Positions 1 through 9,782 of a stretch of DNA of 64,000 nucleotides are shown piece by piece. The notes beneath the pieces are model-generated. The model did not search any database, had not been told where the DNA came from, and saw only the letters and a list, made by a program, of their open reading frames with translations. Positions within the stretch are counted from its first letter, which is position 1. Each line of letters opens with the position of its first letter. The DNA is from Bacteroidota bacterium. GTDB taxonomy: Bacteria > Bacteroidota > Bacteroidia > M30B66. Where the stretch lies: positions 1 through 64,000 of the forward strand of contig JAIXYK010000059.1 of NCBI GenBank assembly GCA_027490225.1, in the 5' to 3' direction. Both the position numbers and the translations under genes were made by a program.

Positions 1-1
1 A

Positions 2-142
2 GATGCAACTGGAAGAATTGTATTAAATCAGCAAATAGGAACTTCTGGTAATGTTGAAATAAATCACCTTGCAACTGGAGTTTACTTTGTACGTGTTTAC
101 ACTGCAAATTCATCTTTTGTGCAGAAGTTAATAAAGGAATAA
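2..142 (+). CDS. C-terminal end of a T9SS type A sorting-domain protein (partial)
   Basis: Only the last 46 codons lie in the window; the gene begins upstream. The translation opens with DATGRIVLNQQ, continues through LATGVYFVRVYT and ends FVQKLIKE before a TAA at 140-142. This is the pattern of a type IX secretion C-terminal sorting domain: a short beta-sandwich with a D-x-x-G-R turn, a G-x-Y-F-V-R strand and a basic tail near the stop. In the family this domain directs a protein already moved to the periplasm by Sec out through the T9SS pore, where it is cleaved and attached to the surface. The function of the missing N-terminal part cannot be told. A strong hairpin terminator follows directly. 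Confidence 0.85.
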   Translation, partial: DATGRIVLNQQIGTSGNVEINHLATGVYFVRVYTANSSFVQKLIKE

Positions 143-161
143 ATATTATTAATTTATTTTG

Positions 162-195
162 AAAGGGCTGTTCTGAAAAGGGCAGCCCTTTTTTA
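162..195 (+). terminator. Rho-independent terminator of the T9SS cargo gene
   Basis: AAAGGGCTG at 162-170 pairs with CAGCCCTTT at 183-191, with a 12-base loop, and is followed by a run of T. It starts about 20 bases after the stop codon of the partial gene. Confidence 0.85.
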
Positions 196-218
196 TTGTA
201 ATCCAGTCGCTGTGGTTG

Positions 219-575
219 CTGAGCTTGTGAAATTGCGGTAGCTTGTCGAAAAGCGGTCACTGAGCTTGTCGAAGTGAGGTTTTCTTCGCTTCGCTCATTT
301 TTTAGCACGGAGGGCACAGAGGTTGCGGCACAAAGAGCACAGAGTTTTCTTCGCTAGCTTTTTTGTTTTGTAGATTCCTTCGCCTCGCTCATTGTTTTAG
401 CACTAAGTGTACAGAGGTTTTGGCACCAAGGGCAATGAGCATGTGTAATTGCGGTCACTGAGCTTGTCGAAGTGAGATTTCCTTCGCTTCGCTCATTTTT
501 TAGCACAGAGTGCACGGAGTTTTCTTAGGTAGTTTTTTTGTTTTGCAGATTCCTTCGCTTCGCTCATTTTTATCA
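219..575. repeat. Imperfect tandem duplication in a non-coding stretch
   Basis: This is the main content of the 641-base gene-free stretch 143-783. Unit 1 (about 219-403) and unit 2 (about 435-575) share in order: GAGC(T/A)TGTG(A/T)AATTGCGG; then GCGGTCACTGAGCTTGTCGA with its continuation AGTGAG (253-278 and 451-476); then CTTCGCTTCGCTCATTTTTT; then TTAGCAC with short G-CAC-AGAG words; then TTTTGT/CAGATTCCTTCGC. Unit 1 has about 23 extra bases (322-344). Weaker copies of the GAGCTTGTCGAAGTGA word appear near 588-602 and 629-639, so older copies have decayed. There is no open frame of note on either strand. CACTtcgacaagctCAGTG can fold on itself. The words resemble low-complexity intergenic repeats seen in other Bacteroidota genomes; that comparison is from memory. 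Confidence 0.75.
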
Positions 576-650
576 CTGCGGCCAGCGAGCTTGGAGAAGT
601 GACTACGTAAAGGTTGTTGCACCGCGTTTATCGAAGTGATTTTGTGATTG

Positions 651-724
651 TGGGCCAGCGATAGAGCCAAATAGCTCTTTGTTTGTAAAACAAAGAATAT
701 GGGCGATAGCGCGATTGGCCCCCA
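651..724 (+). repeat. Dispersed hairpin repeat, copy A
   Basis: Five intergenic copies of this family are visible in the window. Copy A reads GCGATAGAGCCAAATAGCTC, then an 8-base perfect stem (CTTTGTTT 677-684 with AAACAAAG 688-695, loop GTA), then AATATGGGCGATAGCGCG and GGCCCCC. GAGCCAAATA and TATGGGCGA are identical to the matching segments of copy B. GGGCCA near 652 can also pair with TGGCCC near 716, closing an outer stem. It sits between two converging genes, just before their shared terminator. Confidence 0.7.
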
Positions 725-731
725 AAAACAG

Positions 732-760
732 AAAAGCCACTTATTGCTAAGTGGCTTTTT
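732..760. terminator. Bidirectional hairpin terminator
   Basis: AAAAGCCACTTA (732-743) pairs with TAAGTGGCTTTT (748-759) around a TTGC loop, with A-runs and T-runs on both flanks. On the minus strand it lies just beyond the stop of the coiled-coil gene at 784. Confidence 0.85.
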
Positions 761-783
761 TATTATGAATTATATATTGTTTG

Positions 784-1746
784 TTATTTTAATTCGAATT
801 CGGTTTGACCAATTTGAACTCCTTCAGCATATATCTCAACTGAATATTGTCCCGGTTTAAGAGGTTCTGTTTGGCTCACTTCCCAATTCAAGCAAAGTTG
901 CATTACTTTATTGTCGTAAAAAATTTCTTTTTTAATACTGAAAGGAATTTCATCGCCATTTAAAAGGGTAATTTTCGATTTGTCGCCAATTGTAAAGGTT
1001 TTTTTATCTGAATCTTTAATAACTACATAAATACTTTTTTCTTGTTTATCAGCAAGTTGATTGTCTAGCACTGTAAAGCAAACACGCAAGCGATTGGCTT
1101 TGCTTGCTTTTTCAGTTGCTTTTTCTTTTTTACCTCCGCCAGAAACTTTTACTGCATCGGCATATACTTCATAGGTTTTTAATCTTTTAGCAACTTCAAC
1201 TGTTTTGGTGAGTTTGCTATTTTCGCTTGTAAGTTTTCCGTTTTGAAGATTGGTTTCTTCTAGTTGTTTGGTTGCGCGGAAGTTTTCATTTGTAAGTTCC
1301 TGATTTTTAGCTTTTAATTCTAAAATAACACCTTCACTTTCATCATAAGTTTGCTGTAACTCTTCTAAACGAGTTCTAAGAGATGCTCCACCTGGGCTGG
1401 CTAAAGTGCCGCCTGATTTTTTCAAGGCCTCATAATCTGCTAGTAACTTTACAACTTTAGCCCTTTCTGTTTCTAGTTCAGAACGCAAACCCTCATGAGC
1501 TTGCATCAAACTATCATATTTTGCAGTAAGGTCGCGCAGTTGGTTGCGGTACTCATCTGTATCTTTTTCGGCAGCAACTTTTTGAGTTTCTAATTCGGCT
1601 TTTTCCTTTTTCAAAGTACTTAATTCAAAGAATAGATAACCAGAAACGGCTGTTAACAGTGCAATTAAGACAAATAATACGAGAATAAGTCCTCTTCCTT
1701 TGTTTTCTTTTTCTTGATTTTCGTTTGATGGTGTATTGTTCTCCAT
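784..1746 (-). CDS. Membrane-anchored coiled-coil protein of unknown function
   Basis: The product is 320 residues. A short polar N-terminus (about 1-18) precedes one membrane helix (about 19-40, rich in L, V and I). Residues about 42-190 are a long coiled coil dense in E, K, Q and L. Residues about 195-320 form a compact, mostly beta C-terminal domain ending in the phrase PGQYSVEIYAEG. The layout suggests an inner-membrane protein with its coiled coil and head on one side, most likely the periplasm, but orientation cannot be proved. I do not recognise a named family. The gene is alone, transcribed away from comF, with a good -7 promoter at 1774-1781 and a terminator at 732-760. A role as scaffold or tether is inference from shape only. 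Confidence 0.8.
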   Translation of the reverse strand: MENNTPSNENQEKENKGRGLILVLFVLIALLTAVSGYLFFELSTLKKEKAELETQKVAAEKDTDEYRNQLRDLTAKYDSLMQAHEGLRSELETERAKVVKLLADYEALKKSGGTLASPGGASLRTRLEELQQTYDESEGVILELKAKNQELTNENFRATKQLEETNLQNGKLTSENSKLTKTVEVAKRLKTYEVYADAVKVSGGGKKEKATEKASKANRLRVCFTVLDNQLADKQEKSIYVVIKDSDKKTFTIGDKSKITLLNGDEIPFSIKKEIFYDNKVMQLCLNWEVSQTEPLKPGQYSVEIYAEGVQIGQTEFELK

Positions 1747-1773
1747 AATGTTGATGAAATTTTAAAAGCCATG

Positions 1774-1781
1774 CAAAGATA
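1774..1781 (-). promoter_or_regulatory. Bacteroidota -7 promoter element (TATCTTTG)
   Basis: Minus-strand TATCTTTG matches TAnnTTTG and lies about 28 bases before the ATG of the coiled-coil gene. Confidence 0.6.
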
Positions 1782-1864
1782 TTTTTTTTTGCAAGAGAGT
1801 GGCAATTTGAGCAAGGTTTTGGTTAATTTTGAATGAATATTATTATTAAAATTATATACTTATT

Positions 1865-2548
1865 ATGTTTAACTCATTATTACACTTGTTTTTTCCTCGT
1901 ATTTGTGCTTCTTGTAACGAGGTTTTGTTAAGAAAAGAAGCGGTAATCTGCCTAACATGCAGGTATACTTTTCCAAGAACAAATTTTCATTTGTATCAAG
2001 GAAATCCTGTTGAACAATTGTTTTGGGGGCGCGCACCAGTAAAAGCCGCCGCCGCATTCTTGTATTTTAGAAAAGATGGAAATGTTCAAGAATTAATTTA
2101 CGCATTGAAATATAAGAATGCCCCTGAAGTGGGCGAGGAAATGGGTAAATTGTATGGTCAGGAATTAAAAGAAAGTAATTACTATAATGATTCAGAATTG
2201 ATTCTTCCTGTTCCTTTGCATCCAGATAAGCAAAGGATTAGGGGCTATAACCAAAGTGAAAGTTTTGCCAGAGGTCTTTCACAGCGCTTGCCGGCGAGTG
2301 TAGAAAACGATATATTAATGAAAAGAGATGCTACGGGTTCTCAAACCAGGCGTTCGAGATTTGCAAGATGGCAAAATGTGGAGTCTGTTTTTGAAGTTAC
2401 AGATAATAGAAGAGTTGCGAACAAGAATATTTTATTGGTAGATGATGTTGTGACAACAGGAGCAACTTTGGAATCCTGCACCCAACACTTGTTGCATGCA
2501 GGAGCAAATTCAGTTAGTATTGCTTGCATAGCAGTACCGTACAAATAA
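1865..2548 (+). CDS. comF: ComF family phosphoribosyltransferase-like protein
   Basis: The product is 227 residues, the usual ComF size. Four cysteines at C14, C17, C29 and C32 form a zinc-ribbon-like N-terminal module. The C-terminal half carries the PRPP-binding loop VDDVVTTGAT at 192-201, the hallmark of type I phosphoribosyltransferases. In naturally competent bacteria ComF is needed for uptake and processing of transforming DNA, but many non-competent species keep it and its substrate is unresolved. It is transcribed divergently from the coiled-coil gene and ends two bases from the MazG-like gene, tail to tail. No clear -7 box was seen upstream. The family call is firm; a competence role is not shown here. 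Confidence 0.9.
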   Translation: MFNSLLHLFFPRICASCNEVLLRKEAVICLTCRYTFPRTNFHLYQGNPVEQLFWGRAPVKAAAAFLYFRKDGNVQELIYALKYKNAPEVGEEMGKLYGQELKESNYYNDSELILPVPLHPDKQRIRGYNQSESFARGLSQRLPASVENDILMKRDATGSQTRRSRFARWQNVESVFEVTDNRRVANKNILLVDDVVTTGATLESCTQHLLHAGANSVSIACIAVPYK

Positions 2549-2550
2549 AG

Positions 2551-2877
2551 CTATTGTAATTTTTTATTTTCCTTGTGCCTGTTTTTATCCCGATTGGACT
2601 TCTTTTCCAGATTGGCGGTTATGGCATCTTGCAGGTTTATTCCTGTTTGATTAGCTATGCAGACCAATACAAACATTACATCTGCCAATTCATCACCCAA
2701 ATTATCGCCTGTTTCACCAGTTTTAAAAGATTGTTCGCCAAACTTTCGGGACATGATGCGTGCAACTTCACCTACTTCTTCGGTAAGAATAGCCATATTG
2801 GTCAATTCATTAAAATAGCGTACTCCGTTTTCTTTTATCCAATTATCAACGGTTTGTTGCAATTCTTGAATTTCCAT
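2551..2877 (-). CDS. MazG-like nucleotide pyrophosphohydrolase
   Basis: The product is 108 residues. It carries the all-alpha NTP pyrophosphatase signature: EEVGE at 33-37 and DELAD at 62-66, the two acidic clusters that bind magnesium in MazG and dUTPase-2-like enzymes. Family members split NTPs or non-canonical dNTPs into the monophosphate and pyrophosphate, cleaning the nucleotide pool. This is the short single-domain form, as in YpjD. The C-terminus is a basic Lys/Arg-rich tail. The start lies three bases after the secA stop, so the two genes are probably co-transcribed and translationally coupled. The exact substrate cannot be read from sequence. Confidence 0.85.
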   Translation of the reverse strand: MEIQELQQTVDNWIKENGVRYFNELTNMAILTEEVGEVARIMSRKFGEQSFKTGETGDNLGDELADVMFVLVCIANQTGINLQDAITANLEKKSNRDKNRHKENKKLQ

Positions 2878-2880
2878 GCA

Positions 2881-5800
2881 TTAATTTTCTGCAGTTAGCC
2901 CGTGGCAAGCTTTATATTTTTTGCCACTTCCACAAGGACAAGGGTCGTTGCGACCAATTTTTGGGTCAGCAATTACAGGTTGTTGTTTTACAATAGTATC
3001 GCTATCGTTAGCAGAAGGTTCTCTTAAAGATGCTGGCGGTGCATCAGAGCGGCTTAGCTTTAATTGAGGTGCAGGTTGTTTCTTAGGAACATTTAAAGCA
3101 ACTCTTGGAGCAGGAGCTTGTTGCACAGCGTTAGGGTCTTGCGTTGGTAAATTACCCTTCATTAAAAATGCGGTAATTTCTTTACCAACAGTTCCTAACA
3201 TTTGCTGGAACAATTTAAAAGATTCAATTTTATAAATCAATAAAGGATCTTTTTGCTCATACACTGCATTTTGAACAGATTGCTTTAATTCGTCCATTTC
3301 GCGTAAATGTTCTTTCCAAGCATCATCAATCATGGCGAGTGTTGTAGATTGTTCCATGGCTGTTACTACTTCGCGACCACCAGTTTCGGCAGCACGTTTC
3401 ATATTCACCATTATCTGAGTGGCTTTTATACCATCAGTAATTGGAATCATCATATTGATATACGTATTTCCAGGAGCATCATATACCTGACGAATGATTG
3501 GCAAAGCAACCTCGGCAATATGCTCAGATTTTCTTCTGTAAAATGCTTCTGCTTCTTTGTACAATTGTTCTCCTAAAATTTCAGATTTACTTTTTAGGAA
3601 CTCTTCATGAGTAATTGCAGTGTCTAAAGACAGAATGCGAATCACTTCTAATTTAAACCCTTCAAAATCTCTTGTGTCTTGGTATTCTACAACAATGTTT
3701 TCGCAAGTTTCAAGCATCATGTTAGCAATATCTACTGCTAATCTTTCGCCATACAAGGCATTTCTGCGGCGCTTGTAAACAACCTCGCGCTGGCGATTCA
3801 TTTCATTGTCGTATTCCAATAATCGTTTACGAATACCGAAATTGTTTTCTTCTACTTTACGCTGTGCGCGCTCAATAGAATTTGTAATCATTCCGCTTTG
3901 AATTACTTCCCCTTCTTTCATTCCAAGACGGTCCATCACTTTTGAAATTCTTTCAGAACCAAAAAGGCGCATTAAATCATCTTCTAGAGACACGAAGAAT
4001 TGAGAAGAACCTGGGTCACCTTGACGACCTGCACGACCGCGCAACTGTCTGTCGACACGGCGACTTTCGTGGCGTTCGGTACCAATAATGGCTAACCCAC
4101 CTGCTTCTTTAACACCTGCTCCTAATTTAATGTCGGTACCACGACCAGCCATGTTTGTAGCAATGGTAACCGTTCCAGCCATACCTGCTTCAGCAACAAT
4201 ATCAGCCTCACGTTGGTGTAATTTGGCATTCAATACATTGTGTTTGATACCTTTTAGTTTCAGAGTTCTGCTTAGCAACTCAGAAATTTCAACCGAAGTT
4301 GTTCCGACCAAAACGGGACGTCCTTTAGAAGTTTCTTCAACAATTTGTTCAATTACAGCATTGTATTTTTCACGTTTGGTTTTGTAAACCAAATCCTGGT
4401 GGTCTTTTCTTGAAATGCTTCTGTTTGTTGGAATTACAGCAACATCTAATTTGTAAATATCCCAAAACTCACCCGCTTCTGTTTCTGCTGTACCAGTCAT
4501 ACCAGCTAGTTTGTTATACATTCTGAAATAATTCTGAAGTGTAACAGTAGCATAAGTTTGTGTAGCATCTTCGATGGTTACATTTTCTTTTGCTTCAATA
4601 GCTTGATGCAAGCCATCGCTGTAGCGACGCCCATCGAGAATACGACCAGTTTGTTCATCTACAATTTTTACTTTTCCATCCATTACCACATATTCTACGT
4701 CCATTTCGAAAAGGGCGTATGCTTTTAATAATTGGTTAATGGTATGTATTCTCTCGGATTTAATAGCGAAATCGCGCATGAGCACGTCTTTCTTTTCGCG
4801 TTTTTCATCTGAAGCAATCCCTGATTTTTCAATTATGGCAATTTCATTTCCAACATCGGGCATTACGAAGAAATGTGGGTCTTCACTTACACCTGTGATC
4901 AATTCAATGCCTTTTTCGGTAAGTTCGATAGAGTTATTTTTCTCATCAATTACAAAGAACAGTTCTTGGTCAACTTTAAACATTTCACGCCCTTGGTCTT
5001 GCATGTATTGGTTTTCAGTTTTGAGCAATAATGCTTTTACACCTGGTTCGCTCAAGAATTTGATTAGAGCCTTGTTTTTAGGCAAACCTCTGTGTGCGCG
5101 CAACAATGCCATACCAGCATCTTTCTCGTTATTGCCAAATGCTTTCTTTGCTTCAGATAATGCAGTATTGATGTATGCTTTTTGCGCATTCACTAATTTT
5201 TCAACCCTTGGCTTTAATGCAAAAAATTCTTGGTTATCACCTTTAGGAGTAGGACCAGAAATGATTAATGGAGTTCTTGCATCATCAATTAAAACTGAAT
5301 CGACCTCATCTACAATAGCGAAATTATGACCGCGTTGCACCAAATCTTCGGGGCTACGTGCCATGTTATCTCTCAAATAATCGAAACCAAATTCGTTGTT
5401 TGTTCCGAAGGTAATTTCTGCAGCATAAGCATTTCTGCGGTCATCGGAATTTGGCTGGTGCTTGTCTATACAATCTACACGTAAACCATGGAATTCATAT
5501 AATGGCCCCATCCATTCGGAGTCACGACGTGCCAAGTAATCGTTTACCGTTACAATGTGCACACCTTCGCCAGAAAGGGCATTTAAGAATACGGGTAAAG
5601 TTGCCACCAAAGTTTTACCTTCACCAGTAGCCATTTCAGAGATTTTACCTTTGTGCAACATGATACCACCTATCAACTGCACATCATAGTGCACCATGTC
5701 CCAAGTCACCATGTTTCCTGCAGCCGACCAGCTATTTGCATAAATTGCCTTATTGCCTTCAATTTTAATATGGGAATATTTGGCAGCTAATGATTTATCA

Positions 5801-6216
5801 AGCTCTGTTGCCGTAACTTCGATACTTGTATTTTCTTTGAAACGACGGGCAGTTTCACGAACAACTGCAAATACCTCTGGCAAAATTTCAGTTAAAACCA
5901 CTTCAATTTCAGCGGTTATCTTCTTTTTAATTTTATCGATTGTTTCAAACATGGCTTCTTTTTGCATGAAGTCCATGTTCGGGTCTGCATTAATTTTTGC
6001 TTGAATGTCTGCAATTTCTTGCTTTTCATTCTGGATGCGCGTCTGAATCAATGCCCTAAAATCTATTGTCTTAGCGCGTAATTCATCATTGCTGAGGTTT
6101 GCCATTTGAGGATAAACTGCAATAGTTTTATCCAATAATGGTTTTATTTCTTTTAAATCAGTTTCTGCCTTGCTTCCGAATAATTTTCCAAACAATCCGG
6201 CAATTGATTTTATCAT
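2881..6216 (-). CDS. secA: Preprotein translocase ATPase SecA
   Basis: SecA is the cytoplasmic motor that pushes unfolded preproteins through SecYEG. The 1111-residue chain is longer than the roughly 900-residue E. coli form; extra sequence between the first helicase motifs and the pre-protein domain, near residues 325-430, accounts for much of this and is usual in Bacteroidota. Visible motifs are Walker A ATGEGKT (about 196-202), DEVDS (303-307), the later [13 protein letters not shown] and the [15 protein letters not shown] arginine-finger helix. The C-terminus ends in a zinc site, C1093-x-C1095-x8-C1104-H1105, used for SecB and lipid contact in the family. The promoter is a perfect TACTTTTG at 6251-6258. 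The MazG-like gene follows three bases later. Confidence 0.98.
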   Translation of the reverse strand: MIKSIAGLFGKLFGSKAETDLKEIKPLLDKTIAVYPQMANLSNDELRAKTIDFRALIQTRIQNEKQEIADIQAKINADPNMDFMQKEAMFETIDKIKKKITAEIEVVLTEILPEVFAVVRETARRFKENTSIEVTATELDKSLAAKYSHIKIEGNKAIYANSWSAAGNMVTWDMVHYDVQLIGGIMLHKGKISEMATGEGKTLVATLPVFLNALSGEGVHIVTVNDYLARRDSEWMGPLYEFHGLRVDCIDKHQPNSDDRRNAYAAEITFGTNNEFGFDYLRDNMARSPEDLVQRGHNFAIVDEVDSVLIDDARTPLIISGPTPKGDNQEFFALKPRVEKLVNAQKAYINTALSEAKKAFGNNEKDAGMALLRAHRGLPKNKALIKFLSEPGVKALLLKTENQYMQDQGREMFKVDQELFFVIDEKNNSIELTEKGIELITGVSEDPHFFVMPDVGNEIAIIEKSGIASDEKREKKDVLMRDFAIKSERIHTINQLLKAYALFEMDVEYVVMDGKVKIVDEQTGRILDGRRYSDGLHQAIEAKENVTIEDATQTYATVTLQNYFRMYNKLAGMTGTAETEAGEFWDIYKLDVAVIPTNRSISRKDHQDLVYKTKREKYNAVIEQIVEETSKGRPVLVGTTSVEISELLSRTLKLKGIKHNVLNAKLHQREADIVAEAGMAGTVTIATNMAGRGTDIKLGAGVKEAGGLAIIGTERHESRRVDRQLRGRAGRQGDPGSSQFFVSLEDDLMRLFGSERISKVMDRLGMKEGEVIQSGMITNSIERAQRKVEENNFGIRKRLLEYDNEMNRQREVVYKRRRNALYGERLAVDIANMMLETCENIVVEYQDTRDFEGFKLEVIRILSLDTAITHEEFLKSKSEILGEQLYKEAEAFYRRKSEHIAEVALPIIRQVYDAPGNTYINMMIPITDGIKATQIMVNMKRAAETGGREVVTAMEQSTTLAMIDDAWKEHLREMDELKQSVQNAVYEQKDPLLIYKIESFKLFQQMLGTVGKEITAFLMKGNLPTQDPNAVQQAPAPRVALNVPKKQPAPQLKLSRSDAPPASLREPSANDSDTIVKQQPVIADPKIGRNDPCPCGSGKKYKACHGLTAEN

Positions 6217-6250
6217 GATATTTTAGTTTGAAGTGTCTGATGACGGGGCG

Positions 6251-6258
6251 CAAAAGTA
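6251..6258 (-). promoter_or_regulatory. -7 promoter element of secA (TACTTTTG)
   Basis: The minus strand reads TACTTTTGCGCCCCG, the textbook Bacteroidota -7 box and initiation context, about 35 bases before the secA ATG. Confidence 0.75.
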
Positions 6259-6421
6259 CGCAAAATCATCAATAGCAGCGCCCCATTTTCAAGAATTGTT
6301 CCTTTAGTATTTTTATGACAATTTGAACAGTATAAGTTCCCAATACGGCAAGTACATGGGGCTTTTGTGTGTCAGAATGTCTAAACTAAGAAAAGAGTCG
6401 GCAGTTTAATACGGTTTTTCT

Positions 6422-9400
6422 TTAATTTGAAAATAGCACTTTTTTTACTGATTGTTGATTTGGTGTACGAACTGAAATAAAGTAAATTCCTTCGATAAGC
6501 TGTGGTAAAGAAACAATTACGGAACCATTTTTACTTGCAAAAGCTGAAGTGTAAACTATTCTGCCACTGATGTCGTAAATGAAAACATTTCCAGGTGAGA
6601 GATTATCTAATCCGCTTAAAATCAATGTGTTGTTATGTTGAATGATATTGAAATCTTTAGTATTTTGATTTGAAGCTTGATTAGAAACACTTGAAACTAC
6701 ATATTCAGCAGAAGTGCTACTGCAGCCAATTTCGTCAGAAACTGTGGCTGTATATGTTCCGAAAGAAAAAATAAGTAGCGAATCGTTTGTTTCGTCGGGG
6801 ATAATTTCCCCATTGAGGAACCATGTTGTTTCATTTCCGGCTGTTTCATTTATAATAAGGTAACCTGCACTTTCAGTAATCACCGGAGCTGTGGGTAATG
6901 AATTTACGGTAATGTTTACAGTGTCTTTTCCTGCACATCCATTTAAATCTGTTAAAGTAAGAATGTAAGCAACATTTTCTTGTGGGCTAGCAACTGTGAT
7001 AGGCGAATTTGGGTCGCTCAAGAAATTAGCAGGAAACCAGGAAGCGGTTAAATTTGAGGCTTCTCCTATGTTTAATGTTTCGCCGAAACACAGGGTTGTA
7101 TCGTTACCCGCAAAAACTTCTGGAGCAGCTCCAATAGTAAAAACGAGCGTATCTGTAGTAAAAGGTGTTGTTGTACAAAGCAATGAACTTTGGGCTTGAA
7201 CTATTATTTCTGAAACACCACTTAAATCTGTGAGCGAAACTTGATTTCCTGAAGATGGAACAATGCTGCCATTTAATCTCCAAACGTAAGATGGATTTAA
7301 ACCTAATGCAGTTCCTACAGCTGTTAGGTTAAGGAAATTATTAGAACAATCTATTTCCTGGTTTGGAGAAATGATACTAACCAAAGGTTCAAGATTATTC
7401 GCAATAGTTATGTCGTAACCATTGTCGGGCCCAATAAGCGAAGGGTCGTCGCAAACTACCCGAATTCTATAACCTGTGCCATTTAAATTTGCAGGAAGCG
7501 TGCAAGTTATAATGCCCGCCGGAATGGTGTGCGGAGTAGGTAAAACTAGGCTTCCAATATTAACAGGATTGGCAAAACTGCCAGCGCTGTTGCTAATTTG
7601 TGCAGTAAATGTATGTGTGTTAAGAAACATACCTGATGCATTGTAGCCAACTAGTAATTTTGAACCTGGGCAAAAAGTGCTGTCTTGCAGGTAAGTTCTG
7701 TATATTCCTAATTGTTGTAATGAATGAAACACGCCACTAAGTCCTCCTCCAGCGAATCCCCAGTTTCTTTCTGGTAAATGTATCGTGTTCATGCCTGCGT
7801 TGTTGGCCAAGCAAGCAGTGCTAGCAGAACCTACAGTTGCAGCACCATCAAATGTAAGATGTTGGCTTGTTAGTCTGGAAAAATATGCCGTGTCTTCACT
7901 AAAAAACTGCATTTCAGATATTTCTGCGTTGGTGTTGTCGTCTGGAAATATTGGTTCCCACAAGTCTCCTCCGTTAATTGTTTTGTACATTTTTCCAAAA
8001 CCGCCAACAGCATAAGCAATGGAAGGTGAAATCACCCACACTTCAGATAAATCGCCGTTTGGGACAATTCCAGTATTGCAAGGAATCCAAGAAGCTCCGC
8101 CATTGCTAGTTTTGTAAATTTGATTTCCACCTACAACCATTCCAACATTTCTGTTTAAAAAATGAATTCCATAGAAAGGCAATGTTGCTAAAGTTGATTG
8201 AAAAACCCAGGTTTCTCCTGCATCTATAGTTTTTAAAACCCTCCCATTACCTAAGGCCGCGTAAGCGTATAATGAGTCTACTGCCCAAAGGTCTGTTATC
8301 GTATTGGTAAATGAAGTTTGGATGCGATTAAAAGTCAAACCAGCATCTGTAGTTTTAAGCACAACGCCAGAATCTCCGACAACAAGCGCTGAAGTATCTG
8401 TGAGCCACTGAACTGTCGAAAGATTCACAGTTGTACCACTTTCGCGTTTTCCGAATGTAAGTCCGGCGTTTTGTGTATTTAAGATTCCTCCATTTGCACT
8501 TACTAATATTCCTTGTGTTCGATTCCTAAAATGAAGATTCTCAACTCGCCCAATTAGGCCGGAGGTTAAACCAAAAACAGAGTTTCCGCCGTCTTCGGTG
8601 ATAACGATTTGGCCGATGTTTGCACCAAAATAGCCCTTTTGTTGGTTGAGCATGTATAAACAACTTAGGTTATATCCGCTTGGAACATCTGTAGTAGACC
8701 AAGTTAGGCCATTATCGGTTGTTTTTAAAAGTTGATTGGCATCGTTGATTGCAAAACCTAAATTGTTGTTTATAAGCTGCATGCGCAATAAAAGGTGTAA
8801 AGGGTCGGTATCTACCGGAGTCCAACTAGTTCCACCATTGCTTGTAATTAAAAATCGGGCTCCACTCATAGCAATACCATTGTTTGCATCTACAAAGTGA
8901 ATGTCTCTTAAAAATTCTGTTCCGGTATAAACAGTTTGCCATGAAGTTCCACCGTTGGTAGTTTTACGAATTACCCCATTGCTGGCTGCAAAGAAGCCAA
9001 GATTTGGAGTCACAAATGAAACACCATTGATTGTTCCTGTAACACCAGAGGTAATGGTTTGCCATGTTCCACCTCCGTTACTTGATTTTCTGAGTATTCC
9101 ATTTTGACCAACAACATAGCCTGTATTTGCATCGCCGAAACTAATATCATTGAGCCCGGCTCCAATTCCTGAAGTTTGGCTCACCCAAGTCATTCCGCCA
9201 TCTGTGGTTTTAATAACTGTACTGCTTGCGCCAAGTGCCCAACCGGTGTAAGCGTCCAAGAACAAAAGTTTATTCATGGCATTGTTTACGCCTGTATTGA
9301 GACGTACCCAATTTTTGCCACCATCCATGGTTTTGTGGACGCTGCTGTTGAGGGGGCAACTGCCAATTCCTCCTGCAGGTCCGCAGGCGTAGCCAGTAAG

Positions 9401-9538
9401 TTGGTTGGGAAATGCAATGTCGTTGAAGGTACCTACGAATGGTGTGGAGTTACGCCACTGAGCATTTACAATTGTAGGAGAAATTAGAAGCAGAAAGCAA
9501 GTAATTGCAACTAAAGTGAAAGATTGGATGGTTTTCAT
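6422..9538 (-). CDS. Secreted YCF48/BNR-repeat protein with T9SS sorting domain
   Basis: The product is 1038 residues. A Sec signal peptide (1-26, cleavage near VNAQ) is followed by about a dozen repeats of roughly 45 residues carrying K-T-x-D/N-G-G-x-x-W phrases (for example TTDGGMTWV), spanning about 30-560. These predict one or two beta-propellers of the YCF48/BNR type. Residues about 600-880 look like Ig/PKD-type beta domains. The last 80 or so residues are a T9SS type A sorting domain (VFIYDISGRIVY ... GIYFISVRT ... VKKVLFSN). It should be exported by Sec, passed through the T9SS and anchored or released. No catalytic residues are evident. It has its own promoter at 9615-9622; no clear terminator was seen between its stop and secA. 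Confidence 0.88.
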   Translation of the reverse strand: MKTIQSFTLVAITCFLLLISPTIVNAQWRNSTPFVGTFNDIAFPNQLTGYACGPAGGIGSCPLNSSVHKTMDGGKNWVRLNTGVNNAMNKLLFLDAYTGWALGASSTVIKTTDGGMTWVSQTSGIGAGLNDISFGDANTGYVVGQNGILRKSSNGGGTWQTITSGVTGTINGVSFVTPNLGFFAASNGVIRKTTNGGTSWQTVYTGTEFLRDIHFVDANNGIAMSGARFLITSNGGTSWTPVDTDPLHLLLRMQLINNNLGFAINDANQLLKTTDNGLTWSTTDVPSGYNLSCLYMLNQQKGYFGANIGQIVITEDGGNSVFGLTSGLIGRVENLHFRNRTQGILVSANGGILNTQNAGLTFGKRESGTTVNLSTVQWLTDTSALVVGDSGVVLKTTDAGLTFNRIQTSFTNTITDLWAVDSLYAYAALGNGRVLKTIDAGETWVFQSTLATLPFYGIHFLNRNVGMVVGGNQIYKTSNGGASWIPCNTGIVPNGDLSEVWVISPSIAYAVGGFGKMYKTINGGDLWEPIFPDDNTNAEISEMQFFSEDTAYFSRLTSQHLTFDGAATVGSASTACLANNAGMNTIHLPERNWGFAGGGLSGVFHSLQQLGIYRTYLQDSTFCPGSKLLVGYNASGMFLNTHTFTAQISNSAGSFANPVNIGSLVLPTPHTIPAGIITCTLPANLNGTGYRIRVVCDDPSLIGPDNGYDITIANNLEPLVSIISPNQEIDCSNNFLNLTAVGTALGLNPSYVWRLNGSIVPSSGNQVSLTDLSGVSEIIVQAQSSLLCTTTPFTTDTLVFTIGAAPEVFAGNDTTLCFGETLNIGEASNLTASWFPANFLSDPNSPITVASPQENVAYILTLTDLNGCAGKDTVNITVNSLPTAPVITESAGYLIINETAGNETTWFLNGEIIPDETNDSLLIFSFGTYTATVSDEIGCSSTSAEYVVSSVSNQASNQNTKDFNIIQHNNTLILSGLDNLSPGNVFIYDISGRIVYTSAFASKNGSVIVSLPQLIEGIYFISVRTPNQQSVKKVLFSN

Positions 9539-9614
9539 GATGATTTTTTTTGAACGGCTTTACTAGTCAGTATGTTAATAATGGTTCAATTTTTAAAAAG
9601 TAAAATTTGAACTG

Positions 9615-9622
9615 CAAAAGTA
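9615..9622 (-). promoter_or_regulatory. -7 promoter element of the BNR-repeat gene (TACTTTTG)
   Basis: A minus-strand TACTTTTGC lies about 77 bases before the ATG at 9538, implying a leader of about 70 bases. It is just outside hairpin repeat copy B. Confidence 0.6.
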
Positions 9623-9639
9623 AGATTGAAATCGATATG

Positions 9640-9780
9640 TTGCGCTACCGGATGAGCCAAATACCGCCTGAGGTACGAAGGCAGTATGGGCGAATACGGG
9701 ACGCCGCTCGATTGCACTTATAAAACCGAAGTAAAGTTTGGAGAGGTATTTTTTGTGAAGAAATGCGGCGGAGCGCCCAA
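9640..9780 (+). repeat. Dispersed hairpin repeat, copy B
   Basis: This copy is nearly the same as copy D read on the opposite strand. Shared words are GCGCTACCGG, AAATACCGCCTGAGG, GGCAGTATGG and ACGGGACGCCGCT at the left and GCGGCG-AGCGCCCAA at the right, with an unrelated A/T-rich middle of about 50 bases. TACCGCCT (9662-9669) faces AGGCAGTA (9679-9686), pairing at 7 of 8 positions. GACGCCGC near 9700 can pair with GCGGCGGAGCGC near 9765-9776 to close a larger fold. It ends two bases before the permease stop codon. Confidence 0.8.
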
Positions 9781-9782
9781 CT

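Noticed and set aside
219-575. CRISPR-like array in the first kilobase
   Set aside because: The repeated words are unequal in length and spacing, there are no regular unique spacers, and no cas genes are present.
4739-5329. Plus-strand frame of 196 codons inside secA
   Set aside because: It is antisense to the well-conserved secA sequence and has no domain, promoter or start support.
2881-6216. Extra segment in SecA as an inserted element
   Set aside because: Enlarged SecA is usual for Bacteroidota, and all motifs are in frame.
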